Shown: positions 26,278 through 35,457, counted from the first letter of the stretch. The stretch: DNA of 60,486 nucleotides from Methanoregula sp. (GCF_028712425.1 NZ_JAQTQD010000017.1:1-60486); one strand, 5' to 3'. The notes: generated by a model from the sequence alone, not told the origin. Made by a program: numbers and translations.

Positions 26278-26510
26278 GGGGGTATCTCCACTGGATCCAG
26301 GCCCGGACTGTGCCCGTTCGCCTGAATAGACGTGTTTTCGTATGCCAAAATATCAGCATAAGAAAATACTACGTATGAAAATCTACCTGTAATCGTAATA
26401 ACTTTCTTATTTGCACTGGGCATGCGGGAGGAGACAGACCTTATCGTCTGCTTTCACTTTCGGCCTCCCCACCCAAGGGTTTTATTCCGCAGCCATCGCA
26501 CCGATAGTAA

Positions 26511-26963
26511 ATGAGTGATTTCGAGCGGGAGATTGTCCACTGCCTGAACCGGTTTTTCAAGGCAAACCACATACAGGGATTTGCGTACCGCCTCAAGCAG
26601 CACAAGTTCACGAGCCAGTACGTGGATGTCCTGGTTGACTCGCTCAACCCATCTTACTACCTCTCGATCGAGTGCAAGTCGATCATTGACAAAAAACTCT
26701 ACTTCTCGCAGCACTTCCATTCTGATAAGAAAAATGTTCACCAGGTCGATGCAATCTCGGATTTCCTCGCAAAGACCGGGAGGATTGGTTTTCTCGCGGT
26801 CGAGTTCCGGCAGGGCCCGGGAAAGCCGAGCGAGGCGTTCCTGATCCCGTGGGCGATTGTTGTCGCTCATTTCAAAGAAAATAAGGGGATCACGATAGAG
26901 GACGCACGAGCCGGAATTGCGCTGGCGAAATGCAAGGACGGGTACGTGCTGGAGAAGATGTGA
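26511..26963 (+). CDS. PD-(D/E)XK nuclease, Holliday-junction resolvase-like
   Basis: The 150-aa product has a restriction-endonuclease-like active site: Asp in QYVDVLVDSL (about 38-41) and the ECK triad in YLSIECKSI (about 54-56), followed by a HQVDAISDFLAKTGRIGFLA region and a C-terminal FLIPWA segment as in RecU/Hjc-type resolvases. It may cut branched DNA in recombination or repair, or be a specialised nuclease. It is divergent from the cfb operon and precedes the hairpin array. The fold is likely; the exact family is not certain. Confidence 0.7.
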   Translation: MSDFEREIVHCLNRFFKANHIQGFAYRLKQHKFTSQYVDVLVDSLNPSYYLSIECKSIIDKKLYFSQHFHSDKKNVHQVDAISDFLAKTGRIGFLAVEFRQGPGKPSEAFLIPWAIVVAHFKENKGITIEDARAGIALAKCKDGYVLEKM

Positions 26964-27027
26964 GAAGAGAGCAGGGCATGGATTGAAGATCGCCCAGGAG
27001 TTTTCATTTTCTCTCACCTCTTCTGAG

Positions 27028-27178
27028 TTCGACAAGTCGAAGAACCCTTTCGGGTTCGGTCGAAGACCAGATGGTCTTCTTCTCTCGCAAGTCTGATGAC
27101 TTGTTCGATTCTCCAGTTTCGGGATTGGAGAGGTCAGAGACCTCGACAACCTGAAGGGAGGCGGAAGCCGACCTTCAG
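27028..27178. repeat. Tandem array of seven short hairpins
   Basis: Successive perfect inverted repeats are seen: TTCGAC/GTCGAA (27,028-27,041), GAACCC-TTTC-GGGTTC (27,042-27,057), GAAGACC-AGAT-GGTCTTC (27,062-27,079), CAAGTC-TGAT-GACTTG (27,088-27,103), TCTCCA-N10-TGGAGA (27,110-27,131), GAGGTC-AGA-GACCTC (27,130-27,144) and CTGAAGG-N14-CCTTCAG (27,151-27,178), the last enclosing GGC-GGAA-GCC. The stems differ in sequence, so this is a repeat of structure rather than of bases. It lies just upstream of the marker 9 gene and may be its 5' leader. Confidence 0.75.
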
Positions 27179-27240
27179 ATCTTATGACCCTCAACTAACC
27201 CAAACTTCTTTCTTCCGGAATATTCAACGAATATGAATCT

Positions 27241-28380
27241 ATGATGGATGCATTCGACCGTTTCGGCCTTTTGATCAATGACCGCGTGGTCAGGACGCCG
27301 GTTGCGGTGGCTTCCATGGCCGGGATTGTCGATGCCGATTATCTCCTCGCTCGCAGGGACCATATCGGCCTTGGATTCATTGGCGGCTATTCCATCGATG
27401 AACCCACTATAGAGGCGGCAAAGGTCGTTGCTGAGGGAGACGGAAGAAAGGAGTTCCTCCCGGAGGATCCCATTGCTGAACTGAAAGTTCAGGTGGCTAA
27501 AATGGAGAAGAGCGATGTCATCCCGGGGATAAACCTCCGCGGGAGTTTGCCGGATTCATTCTCCCGCGTGGCGCAGGCACTTGGCGATGCCGTTGTGTAC
27601 GAGATCGATGCTCACTGCCGCCAGCCGGCAATGATCGCTGCGGGCTCCGGAGAATATTACCTGAAGAACACGGGGAAACTTGCCGCGGCAGTCAGGGCGC
27701 TGAAGAACGAGGGGGTCACGGTTTCGGTCAAGATCCGGGCCGGTGTTGCCGAAGACGACCGGGCTCTCGCGGAGCTGCTCTGGGCTGCCGGCGCCGATAT
27801 CCTGCATATTGACCTGATGGACTTTGGCACGGCAAAACTCCGCCAGATCCGGAACACCTGCCCGCTCCTTCTCATTGCCAACAACGGCATCACCACGTTC
27901 GAGCGGATGAAGGATATGCTCTCGCATGGTGCCGACATGGTCTCTGTGGCACGGAAGTCCGACGACCGGACCCTTGCCGGGCTCGATGCCGCGATCACGC
28001 GATACGCTGACGAAGAGGGGTGGTATAATGCCCCCAAGCAGCTCTGCCGGGGCGGCGACATCCGGTCGCTCGCCTTCTGCTGCATGCCGGTCAAGGAATG
28101 CCCGCTCATACCGATGCTCTCGCGAACCGGCATCTCCCATGATGACTTTGTCAAAATGAAACTGGGTGGCGTTTCAGGTACCCCGCTCGACACCGGCCGC
28201 CAGACCTGTTTTGGCAGTCTTGCATGGTGCTGTAAGACATCCTCACCCTGCATGTTCCGGGACATGACATTAAAGCAGGCCGGGATCCCAAAGAAAGAAT
28301 ATATGCGCCTGAAACGCGAGCTCTCTGATACCATAATGGCGCAGGTGTTCCATGACGTGCCTCCGGTTAAGTACAGTTGA
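27241..28380 (+). CDS. Methanogenesis marker protein 9
   Basis: The 379-aa protein combines a TIM-barrel domain like dihydrouridine synthases (residues about 10-255, with VKIRAGVAEDDRALAELLWA and HIDLMDFG) and a Cys-rich C-terminal domain (LAFCCMPVKECPL, RQTCFGSLAWCCKTSSPC), which could bind Fe-S clusters. This layout matches the protein called methanogenesis marker 9, found in nearly all methanogens; its reaction is not established. It overlaps the CitG-like gene by about 28 bases, so they are co-translated with the DUF447 gene. Confidence 0.85.
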   Translation: MMDAFDRFGLLINDRVVRTPVAVASMAGIVDADYLLARRDHIGLGFIGGYSIDEPTIEAAKVVAEGDGRKEFLPEDPIAELKVQVAKMEKSDVIPGINLRGSLPDSFSRVAQALGDAVVYEIDAHCRQPAMIAAGSGEYYLKNTGKLAAAVRALKNEGVTVSVKIRAGVAEDDRALAELLWAAGADILHIDLMDFGTAKLRQIRNTCPLLLIANNGITTFERMKDMLSHGADMVSVARKSDDRTLAGLDAAITRYADEEGWYNAPKQLCRGGDIRSLAFCCMPVKECPLIPMLSRTGISHDDFVKMKLGGVSGTPLDTGRQTCFGSLAWCCKTSSPCMFRDMTLKQAGIPKKEYMRLKRELSDTIMAQVFHDVPPVKYS

Positions 28381-29173
28381 ACGGGCCCAGCTGGCAATGA
28401 TGCTGGAGGTCACGGCATTCCCGAAACCGGGAAACGTTGACCGTTGCCATGACTATCCGGAAACCCGGCTCGAACATTTCCTTGCCTCCACCATCTTCGC
28501 CCGCCCGGCACTTGAGGAGGCCGAACTCGGGAAAGGCCGGCTGGGGGAGATCATCAAGCATGCGGTCCGCGACACCAACTGCCATGCCGGGGGAAACACG
28601 CACTTTGGGGCATTCATCCTGCTCATACCGTTGGTGTACGGTAAAACCATCGAAGGGGCGATGGAAGCGATCGCAAATACAGAGTCCTCGGATGCGGTAG
28701 CATTCTACAAGGCGTTTGCCATGACGGCAGTGAAGATGAACGCGACCGATGATCTCGATGTCAACGATCCCCACACGCTCACCCTGATCCGCGAGCGCGA
28801 CATGAACCTCCTCGACATCATGCAGCACTCTGCGGCAAATGACATGGTTGCGCGGGAATGGGTGACGGGTTTCCCGCTCAGCCGCAGGGGTGCTGATCTG
28901 CTGAAGGAGAACGGGCCGGGACGCGACTCCATTGTCCGGACATTCCTCACCCTGCTTGCAACAGAACCGGACACGTTCATTGCCAAGAAGCACGGTATGG
29001 ATGTTGCGAGGGAGACGATGTTGGCTGCCCGCGATGTGCTGGACGGGAAACGAACCATCGAGGACCTTGATGAAGAATGCATCCGGCGGGACATCAACCC
29101 CGGTTCCATTGCAGACATCACCATCGCAGCGATCTATCTCGCACTGGGGGAGGGGTGGTCGTGGGACTCCTGA
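28352..29173 (+). CDS. CitG/MdcB-like triphosphoribosyl-dephospho-CoA synthase family protein
   Basis: The 273-aa protein has the CitG-family pattern: ERAQLAMMLEVTAFPKPGNV, RDTNCHAGGNTHFGAFILL (a conserved HxGGNT... block, with PKPGNVDR) and a C-terminal DINPGSIADITIAAIYLAL. Bacterial CitG makes the ATP- and dephospho-CoA-derived prosthetic group of citrate lyase. Methanogens lack that lyase, so this archaeal branch probably forms another phosphoribosylated cofactor. The overlap with marker 9 suggests they act together. The family call is good, the substrate unknown. Confidence 0.82.
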   Translation: MTCLRLSTVERAQLAMMLEVTAFPKPGNVDRCHDYPETRLEHFLASTIFARPALEEAELGKGRLGEIIKHAVRDTNCHAGGNTHFGAFILLIPLVYGKTIEGAMEAIANTESSDAVAFYKAFAMTAVKMNATDDLDVNDPHTLTLIRERDMNLLDIMQHSAANDMVAREWVTGFPLSRRGADLLKENGPGRDSIVRTFLTLLATEPDTFIAKKHGMDVARETMLAARDVLDGKRTIEDLDEECIRRDINPGSIADITIAAIYLALGEGWSWDS

Positions 29174-29727
29174 AAGGCGGGATCAACGAGGTCATTGCAA
29201 CAACCGGCTTCAATGCCGCACCGATGGGGATCCAGTACCGCGACGGGAAGGCCACCATGATACTCTTTGCCGGCAGCCATACCGCGGAGAATATTAAGAA
29301 AGATGGGTGGCTGGTCGCCAATTTCACCCACGATCCGGTGCTATACGTGCAGACGGCATTTGGGGATCTCCACAAAGACGCGTTTGTCAGCGAGCCGGTT
29401 TTTGGCATGACCATGCAGCGCCTTGCCAGTGCGGATGCCTGGGCGGCTTTCACGACTACAATCGACCGGACAACCTCCGAAGCGCTCATCGTCTCGCTCA
29501 CGCTGCAGCGCGAGATCATCGAGAACGCAGTAATCCACCCCGTCAACCGGGGGTTTGGCAGCATCATCGACGCGACCGTGCATGCAACGAGATATGTTAA
29601 AAACCGGGACCCGGAACTAAAGGTACTCATCGATTACCACACCGGGATAATCCGGAAGTGCGGCGGGAAGCGCGAGCTCGCTGCACTCGATGTATTACGC
29701 GGATTTATCGAAAACAGCCCTGAATAG
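29161..29727 (+). CDS. DUF447-family flavin-binding-like protein
   Basis: The start is GTG 29161 within the end of the CitG-like gene, with GGAGGGG just upstream; the product is 188 aa. It begins VGLLKGGINEVIATTGFNAA and includes MGIQYRDGKATMILFAGSHT, matching the archaeal DUF447 family with a split-barrel, flavin-reductase-like fold. It overlaps its neighbour by 13 bases and completes a three-gene operon with marker 9 and the CitG-like gene. The reaction is unknown; FMN binding is inferred from fold. Confidence 0.82.
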   Translation: MGLLKGGINEVIATTGFNAAPMGIQYRDGKATMILFAGSHTAENIKKDGWLVANFTHDPVLYVQTAFGDLHKDAFVSEPVFGMTMQRLASADAWAAFTTTIDRTTSEALIVSLTLQREIIENAVIHPVNRGFGSIIDATVHATRYVKNRDPELKVLIDYHTGIIRKCGGKRELAALDVLRGFIENSPE

Positions 29728-29752
29728 TCCCATTTTGGCGTTTTCCGGAGAA

Positions 29753-29766
29753 TCATTATATATCTT
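29753..29766 (+). promoter_or_regulatory. Likely TATA element for sensor kinase gene
   Basis: ATCATTATATATCT lies in the 97-base gap after the DUF447 gene, about 60-70 bases before the kinase ATG, and is the only strong TATA-like stretch there. The leader then ends in AGGAGGG. Confidence 0.5.
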
Positions 29767-29824
29767 GTATCACCACTTCTCATTAGTATCCGGCCCGTAA
29801 CGGGGTGTTTTTAGGAGGGATCCT

Positions 29825-31189
29825 ATGACAATGCGGCCATTCACCCGGAAAAAGCAGATGCTCTTTGACGTCAGCATCGTCTCCAGCATCCTTGCCGCAA
29901 TGGTCATCACGTTCTTCTCTATCACGCACGGGATCTATGATGTCTTCCCGTACTTCTACCTCATCCCCATCATCCTGATCGCGTTTGCGCGGCCGGGCCT
30001 TGCCATCTACGGTACCGTTGCGGTCGGCTGGATCTACGTTGCCCTGATTTTTACCCTTGGCCTTCCCGATCTCAAGCTCTATACCCTTGCAACAGTCTGG
30101 TTCTATATCTTCGTCTCGCTCGGCGTCCTCATCTCAACCTATTCCCAGGTGTACCGGAAGGAGGGCGAGAAGAGCTGTGGTGTGTATTATAACTCGCAGG
30201 CAGGCGTCTTCAGCTATGACAAGCGGTCGTTCCGGATCCGTGACGCGAACCGGAAGTTCGCCAACATGATCCGGTACGACTGCGATGACCTGATGACCAA
30301 ATCACTGCCCGACCTTATTCCCGACAAAGAAGAGCGGGAGAATTTCATCACAAAGGTCCGTGACCTCAGGCGGGTTGGTGACATCGAAGTAAAGTTCCGG
30401 GCCTGGGACGGCAGTATGCGGTGGGCGCTTGTCTCGGCAGCCGAAACCGGCGACCCCGGGGTTATCTGTACCGTTGTCGACATTACCGACAACAAGCTGG
30501 CGCAGGAAGCCCTGACGCAGGCAAACAAGAAGCTGAACCTTCTGAACAACGTCACCCGGCATGATATCCTCAACCAGCTGACTGCACTCCTCGGGTTCCT
30601 GGAGATTACCAAAGCAGACAACAGGGACCCGGCACTGGAAAAATTCATCGAGCGCGAACTGCAGGCAGCAACCGCGATCCGGAACCAGATCCTCTTCACC
30701 CGTGACTACCAGAACATCGGTGTTCACTCCCCGCTCTGGCATAATGTTGGAGAGACGGTCACGCTTGCCACCGCGAGCATTGACCCCCGTGCGATCTTCG
30801 TCAATGTCAATATCCCCCCGGTCGAGATCTACGCGGACCCGCTGCTTGAGAAAGTGTTCTACAACCTGATCGAGAACTCAATCCGTCATGGCGACCACGT
30901 GACTGAGATCGCGGTGCGGACGATCGAGCGGGCAGACTCCCTTGATATCATTGTCGAGGACAATGGAGTCGGGATCCGAGAGGATAACAAGGAGAAGATC
31001 TTCCGCCGCGAGTTCTTCAAGAACACCGGTTTCGGCCTCTTTTTGTCACGGGAGATATTAGCGATTACAAACCTTGTCATCACCGAGAACGGGACACCGG
31101 GCAAGGGGGCACGGTTTGTCATCCGCGTACCACGGGAGCATTTCCGTTCAATCGCGGACCATGGCAACGGGACATCTCCGAAGAGATAG
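29825..31189 (+). CDS. Membrane sensor histidine kinase with PAS domain
   Basis: The 454-aa protein has an N-terminal module of about four or five transmembrane helices (residues 15-105), a PAS domain (about 115-225, with RDANRKFANMIRYDCDDL), a dimerisation helix with the phospho-acceptor His in NNVTRHDILNQLTAL (about 244), and an ATPase domain with N box NLIENSIRHGD and G box EDNGVGIRED. It has the usual composition of Methanomicrobiales sensor kinases. AGGAGGG precedes the ATG. No response regulator is adjacent; stand-alone receivers such as those in the island could be partners, but nothing shows this. Confidence 0.9.
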   Translation: MTMRPFTRKKQMLFDVSIVSSILAAMVITFFSITHGIYDVFPYFYLIPIILIAFARPGLAIYGTVAVGWIYVALIFTLGLPDLKLYTLATVWFYIFVSLGVLISTYSQVYRKEGEKSCGVYYNSQAGVFSYDKRSFRIRDANRKFANMIRYDCDDLMTKSLPDLIPDKEERENFITKVRDLRRVGDIEVKFRAWDGSMRWALVSAAETGDPGVICTVVDITDNKLAQEALTQANKKLNLLNNVTRHDILNQLTALLGFLEITKADNRDPALEKFIERELQAATAIRNQILFTRDYQNIGVHSPLWHNVGETVTLATASIDPRAIFVNVNIPPVEIYADPLLEKVFYNLIENSIRHGDHVTEIAVRTIERADSLDIIVEDNGVGIREDNKEKIFRREFFKNTGFGLFLSREILAITNLVITENGTPGKGARFVIRVPREHFRSIADHGNGTSPKR

Positions 31190-31252
31190 CCTGTTGGCGT
31201 TCCAGGGATCCGCCCCTGCCTGACCTGCTTAAAAAAGAGGGAGTTGTCGTTT

Positions 31253-32248
31253 TCAGCAGACCCGGGGGACCGGGTCGCCCATCGGCGGTTCAATGAAACG
31301 TTCTCCGCCGATTGCTGTTTCCATGATCACGTGAGCGCCCGGGGTGACGGTACCGATAATTGTCGCATCCTTCCCGTACTTGTGTGACCGGAGCGCTGCA
31401 AGGATCGCATCCGCATCCCCGGCCGGCACGCCCATCACGACCTTGCCCTCGTTGGCAACTTCAAGCGGGTCGATGCCGAGCATGGCTGCTGCACTCTTCA
31501 CGTTTTTTCGTATCGGGACCTGCTCCTCGCGGATCCGGACACAGACACCGGCCTTCTTTGCCATCTCGTTGATGGCGCTGGCAAAACCGCCGCGGGTCGG
31601 GTCCTTCATGGCATGGATGGTGCCGGCCTCCATGACCTTCGCGATCATTGTCGAGAGCGGAGCAACGTCCGAGTGGATCTGCTCGCCGAGATCAAAACCC
31701 TCCCGGTGTGCCATGATGGCAAGTCCGTGGTCGCCCAGTGTGCCGGAGACGATAATAACATCCCCGGGCTGGAGGCCGTTGTCCCGCACAACCTTCTTTG
31801 CAATGCCGATGCCGGCCGTGTTGATGGCAATGCCGTCCAATGCCCCGCGTTCCAGGACCTTTGTATCACCCGTGACGATGCTTGCCCCGGTTTCGCCGAG
31901 AGCCTCGTCCATGGAGGAAACGATCCGCTCCAGGTCTTTTGTGTCGAATCCTTCCTCGATGATCATGCCGCAGGAGAGTGCTATGGGCCGGGCGCCCATC
32001 ATGGCAAGGTCGTTGACGGTCCCGCATACAGAGATCCTGCCGATGTCTCCGCCCGGGAAAAAGATAGGGCGGACAACGTGCGAGTCCGTGGTGAAGACTA
32101 AATTCTCCCCGGCAAACGGGATAACGGCCCCGTCATCGAGTGCCTCAAGACCGATCCCGCCGGCATTGTTATGTTTGAATTTCGTGAGGGTCTGCAAAAG
32201 CTCGCCCATCACTTCGCCACCGGCTCCGTGCATCATGTTGACTTTCAT
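31253..32248 (-). CDS. hypE: Hydrogenase maturation protein HypE
   Basis: The 331-aa protein is of the PurM/HypE type, with ATP-binding GAGGEVMGEL, FTTDSHVVRP, GTVNDLAMMGARP and the essential C-terminal PRVC, whose Cys is carbamoylated and dehydrated to a thiocyanate. It thereby makes the CN ligand of NiFe-hydrogenase active sites together with HypF and HypC/D. It is the last gene of hypC-hypA-hypE, four bases after hypA. HypF, HypD and HypB are not in the window. Confidence 0.95.
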   Translation of the reverse strand: MKVNMMHGAGGEVMGELLQTLTKFKHNNAGGIGLEALDDGAVIPFAGENLVFTTDSHVVRPIFFPGGDIGRISVCGTVNDLAMMGARPIALSCGMIIEEGFDTKDLERIVSSMDEALGETGASIVTGDTKVLERGALDGIAINTAGIGIAKKVVRDNGLQPGDVIIVSGTLGDHGLAIMAHREGFDLGEQIHSDVAPLSTMIAKVMEAGTIHAMKDPTRGGFASAINEMAKKAGVCVRIREEQVPIRKNVKSAAAMLGIDPLEVANEGKVVMGVPAGDADAILAALRSHKYGKDATIIGTVTPGAHVIMETAIGGERFIEPPMGDPVPRVC

Positions 32249-32252
32249 ACTG

Positions 32253-32591
32253 TTAGTCCTCTGCGTCGATCTCGATGTTTGTCACAACAATCTCCCGTCC
32301 TTTCACGAGCTCGGGCAGCGCCCCGCATTTCGGGCAGACATACACTTCGCTGCCCTCGTACCCGCACGGGCACCGGGTCTGCGGCTTGACCTCCTTACAG
32401 TCAAGCACCGCCTCATGGAACAGGGGATCGTCCTCCTTGATAGTATCAAACAGATAGACAACCTGCTCCGGGTTTACCATCGCCATTTTGCCGACCTCGA
32501 CATGGATCTTCATGACCTTTGTCGCCTTGTGCCCGATTGCTGCGGTGCGGGCCGTGGCATACAGGTCATAGGCGATGGAATACTCGTGCAT
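32253..32591 (-). CDS. hypA: Hydrogenase nickel-insertion protein HypA
   Basis: The 112-aa protein begins MHEYSIA, giving the nickel-binding His2, and has a zinc site formed by Cys of CKEV, CPCGYEG and CPKCGALP. It delivers nickel to NiFe-hydrogenase precursors with HypB. The ATG overlaps the hypC stop (TGATG), so translation is coupled. Confidence 0.95.
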   Translation of the reverse strand: MHEYSIAYDLYATARTAAIGHKATKVMKIHVEVGKMAMVNPEQVVYLFDTIKEDDPLFHEAVLDCKEVKPQTRCPCGYEGSEVYVCPKCGALPELVKGREIVVTNIEIDAED

Positions 32592-32815
32592 CAGTTCTCC
32601 ATTGCGGAAAAGACGTCCTTGAAGAGCGCCCGGGTCTCGAGTCCCTCCTCGCGGGAGAGGCGCTGGATGGCAAATCCGACATGGACGAGAACGAACTCAC
32701 CGACCTTGACGTCAACGAGGTCGAGTCGCACTTCCTGTTTGAGATCGCCATAATCGACAAGACCGATATTTCCATCCCTGATCTCAAGGACTTCCGCGGG
32801 AATTGCAACACACAT
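32591..32815 (-). CDS. hypC: Hydrogenase assembly chaperone HypC
   Basis: The start is set at MCVAIPAEV because Cys2 is essential in HypC; longer in-frame readings run through the tRNA-Ser gene. The 74-aa protein contains the typical LVDYGDLKQEVRLDLVDVKVGEFVLVHVGFAI beta pattern (abbreviated family core) and carries the Fe(CN)2CO unit between HypD and the hydrogenase large subunit. It is first in hypCAE. Confidence 0.92.
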   Translation of the reverse strand: MCVAIPAEVLEIRDGNIGLVDYGDLKQEVRLDLVDVKVGEFVLVHVGFAIQRLSREEGLETRALFKDVFSAMEN

Positions 32816-32932
32816 CGATGATCCTCTCTGGTACCTGAGTGTTAATGTGGGAGTTACCATTACATAAAAACACTGAAACGGGAATGACCGGACCTGAAGA
32901 ACTGGAAATCGCCGCATGGGGAAAACAGAAAG

Positions 32933-33017
32933 CGCCGGGGAAGAGATTTGAACTCTTGAGGTGCAGGGCACCAGTAGCTTTCAAGGCTACCGCCTTCCCG
33001 GACTAGACTACCCCGGC
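32933..33017 (-). tRNA. tRNA-Ser (UGA)
   Basis: The minus strand gives an 85-nt class II tRNA: acceptor GCCGGGG/CCCCGGC, anticodon stem GTAGC/GCTAC with loop CTTGAAA (anticodon UGA), a long variable arm (TGGTGCCCTGCACCTC) and T arm with GTTCAAATC. Discriminator G, as in tRNA-Ser; CCA is not encoded. It lies upstream of hypC on the same strand. Confidence 0.93.
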
Positions 33018-33107
33018 AGTGCTCCATATGTTGGTTCCGGGATATAAAAAAGGCTTCTTTAAATGGCAGGGATAGGGCAATCCGGGATTTTTCCGGGCGC
33101 CATACGA

Positions 33108-34211
33108 TTAGTCGCGGGGGCGGTTCCGGACGAGGACGACCGCTGCAAGCGCTGCTGCCCCGAGCAGCGGTAAGAGGGCCGCCCGCTGCGTCTCCGAGGC
33201 TGACATGTCCCCGGATGACCGGAACGGTGCGGGGGTCATTCGGCTCGCTTCAATCGATCCAATGTTCTCGCCATAGAGGGTAACGTCACCCGTTACTGAG
33301 TACTGGTACGGGTAGATCTTGAAATACAAGGTCTGACCGTTCCCGAGGATCTCAACGCGTTCCGGGTTCTGGTCTCCCTGCTCGTTCACCGTGTAGAGGA
33401 TCCCGGAATCATCACTGTATTCGACAACCCAGTCAAGAGTCTTCGAAGTATACAGGGTGACGGGGCCGCTTCCGGCCTGGACAATGAAATAGGCCGGGGA
33501 TCCCCGGGAGGACCGGGCCGCTGCGGATACAATCCCGGAGGAGCCTCCCGCGGTTACAGCGGTCTGTACTGGCGTGGCGATGACGCCGCTTCCGGACGTC
33601 ATGGTCGTGATCGTGCGCGAGCCGACATACCCGCGCGCGTCCGTGAAACTCACTTCATAGGAACCCGGTGCGGGGACCGTCACCTCGAACGCGAAATGGG
33701 CTTTGCCGTCGGTATGGATGTACTGCGGCCCGAACACTACGGCACCTGAGGGATCGATGACCTCAACCTGGATACCGGCATTCTCCAGTCCGCGGATATC
33801 ACCGGAAAGGTAGATCTTGCCGGTGAATTCCTGGGTTACAGGATTGTCGAGATGGATGTCTGCTGACCGGTCATAGATGCTGACCATGCGCATGGTGACA
33901 TCGTCGCTGTTTGCCGTTGACGGTACCTCAACCTTGTAGGATCCGGTCTTCAGTCCGGTGGTGTCAAACACCGTCCGGAAACTCTTGTCGGAAAGGACAT
34001 AGGCGATCTTGCGCTGGATTTCGGTGGTCGTTGTCAGCTGGTAATAGAGGACAACATCAATGGGAGTCCCGGTCCCGAACGTTGTCGTCCCGGTCACGAC
34101 AAGGGGTTTTCCCACCGCAACCGAATCCGGTGCTTCAATGTTGATCTGGTACGCCAGCACCGGGGCTGACAGCAGCAGAAGTCCCAGGAACAGCAACACA
34201 GCCGTTTTCAT
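33108..34211 (-). CDS. Secreted membrane-anchored beta-domain protein
   Basis: The 367-aa protein has a signal peptide (VLLFLGLLLLSAPVLA), several beta-sandwich-like segments (INIEAPDSVAVGKPLVV and ...VPAPGSYEVSFTDARGYVG), a Ser/Ala/Gly-rich linker and a C-terminal transmembrane helix (LLPLLGAAALAAVVLV) with a basic stop RNRPRD. It resembles the abundant cell-surface proteins of Methanomicrobiales (DUF3821-like) and is probably exposed outside the S-layer. The ligand is unknown. Confidence 0.75.
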   Translation of the reverse strand: MKTAVLLFLGLLLLSAPVLAYQINIEAPDSVAVGKPLVVTGTTTFGTGTPIDVVLYYQLTTTTEIQRKIAYVLSDKSFRTVFDTTGLKTGSYKVEVPSTANSDDVTMRMVSIYDRSADIHLDNPVTQEFTGKIYLSGDIRGLENAGIQVEVIDPSGAVVFGPQYIHTDGKAHFAFEVTVPAPGSYEVSFTDARGYVGSRTITTMTSGSGVIATPVQTAVTAGGSSGIVSAAARSSRGSPAYFIVQAGSGPVTLYTSKTLDWVVEYSDDSGILYTVNEQGDQNPERVEILGNGQTLYFKIYPYQYSVTGDVTLYGENIGSIEASRMTPAPFRSSGDMSASETQRAALLPLLGAAALAAVVLVRNRPRD

Positions 34212-34467
34212 TCACTACTCTCCGCAGACCCCGGATTTCCATTTCCCGTGCGAAAACGTATTTCCGGGGGCGTGATTGGATCAATGGTAAGTTTCCCGGC
34301 TATAATAGCATTCTGTTAGTACAGGATCCCTCCGATGAACGGCATACAACAGATCGCCGCATCTCCCATGGGTAAAGTCTTTCCCGTTCTTTCCATAACA
34401 GGGGACAGACAATTGTTGGTCCCAGCAGAGCGTATTTCATCCTGCCAGACCAATACTTACGCTGGAA

Positions 34468-35454
34468 ATGATTACGGAAGCGCCGGAAAAACCCCTCGCT
34501 TCATGGCGGGGGAAGGAAAGATTCGGCAGTGAAGAACTGGACTGCCTCACTATTATCTTCAAAAGCGGGGGCTGCAGCTGGTCGAAGTGCCGCATGTGCA
34601 GTTACCGGCACGAGCGATACGGGAAAACCGACTGCGCCGAGCTGCTCTCCCGCCTCCGTGCCCAGCTGGCATGGGTAATCCGGGAGAACAAGCCGGAAGA
34701 GTACCGGATGGTGAAGATCTTCACATCCGGCAGCTTTTTCGATCCCGCTGAGGTTCCCCCGGCATTCCTCGCTGATGTGGCATCCGCATTCCGGGGAAAA
34801 CTGCTCATAGCAGAGACACGCCCTGAATATATCAACCGGGAAACGCTGGTCCCATTCATCGAAGGGATAGATGACGGGAGCTGGAAGACGCCGCTCTATT
34901 GTGCCATTGGTCTTGAGACGAGCAATGATTTCATCCGGGAAAAATGTATCAACAAGGGCTTTTCCTTCTCTGGCTTTACGAACTCCGTTTCAGTGGCACG
35001 TTCAGCCGGTGCCGGTATCAAGGCATACCTTCTCTTCAAACCGCTCTTCCTGACGGAAGCGGAAGCAGTAAAGGACATGGAAACGACCATCCGGGATATC
35101 CTTCCTTATGCCGATCTCGTATCCATGAATCCCTGCACAGTCCAGCGGAACACTGAACTGGAGTATTACTGGAAACGCGGGGCGTACCGTCCTCCCTACC
35201 TCTGGAGTGTTCTTACCCTGCTGAACAATGCACCCGTGCACATGACTTGCGATCCTCTCGGGGGCGGGCAGAAACGCGGCCCGCACAACTGCGGGAAGTG
35301 CGACTACGAGCTCGTCCGCGGCATACGCGACTATTCCCTGAACGCCGACCGTGAACTTGTTGCCGCCCTTCTGGAAACGGAATGCGCGTGTAAAAACGAG
35401 TGGCAGTACGTTCTCGAAAATGAGAAGCCGTACTGCATGCCGCTGACCCGGTAG
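34468..35454 (+). CDS. raSEA: Archaeosine synthase beta, radical SAM enzyme (RaSEA)
   Basis: The 328-aa radical SAM protein has the cluster motif GGCSWSKCRMCSY (C-x4-C-x2-C, residues about 35-42) and a Cys-rich C-terminal part (CDPLGGGQKRGPHNCGKC, ACKNEW). It matches RaSEA, which with ArcS converts the lysine-adducted 7-cyano-7-deazaguanine at tRNA position 15 to archaeosine. The ATG is 34468; upstream sequence holds no better start. It is convergent with the ornithine cyclodeaminase-like gene, three bases apart. ArcS is not in the window. Confidence 0.85.
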   Translation: MITEAPEKPLASWRGKERFGSEELDCLTIIFKSGGCSWSKCRMCSYRHERYGKTDCAELLSRLRAQLAWVIRENKPEEYRMVKIFTSGSFFDPAEVPPAFLADVASAFRGKLLIAETRPEYINRETLVPFIEGIDDGSWKTPLYCAIGLETSNDFIREKCINKGFSFSGFTNSVSVARSAGAGIKAYLLFKPLFLTEAEAVKDMETTIRDILPYADLVSMNPCTVQRNTELEYYWKRGAYRPPYLWSVLTLLNNAPVHMTCDPLGGGQKRGPHNCGKCDYELVRGIRDYSLNADRELVAALLETECACKNEWQYVLENEKPYCMPLTR

Positions 35455-35457
35455 CGG

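Noticed and set aside
26341-26360. TATGC-N10-GCATA inverted repeat upstream of cfbA, possible nickel-regulator site
   Set aside because: Five-base halves are too short and do not match a known NikR spacing.
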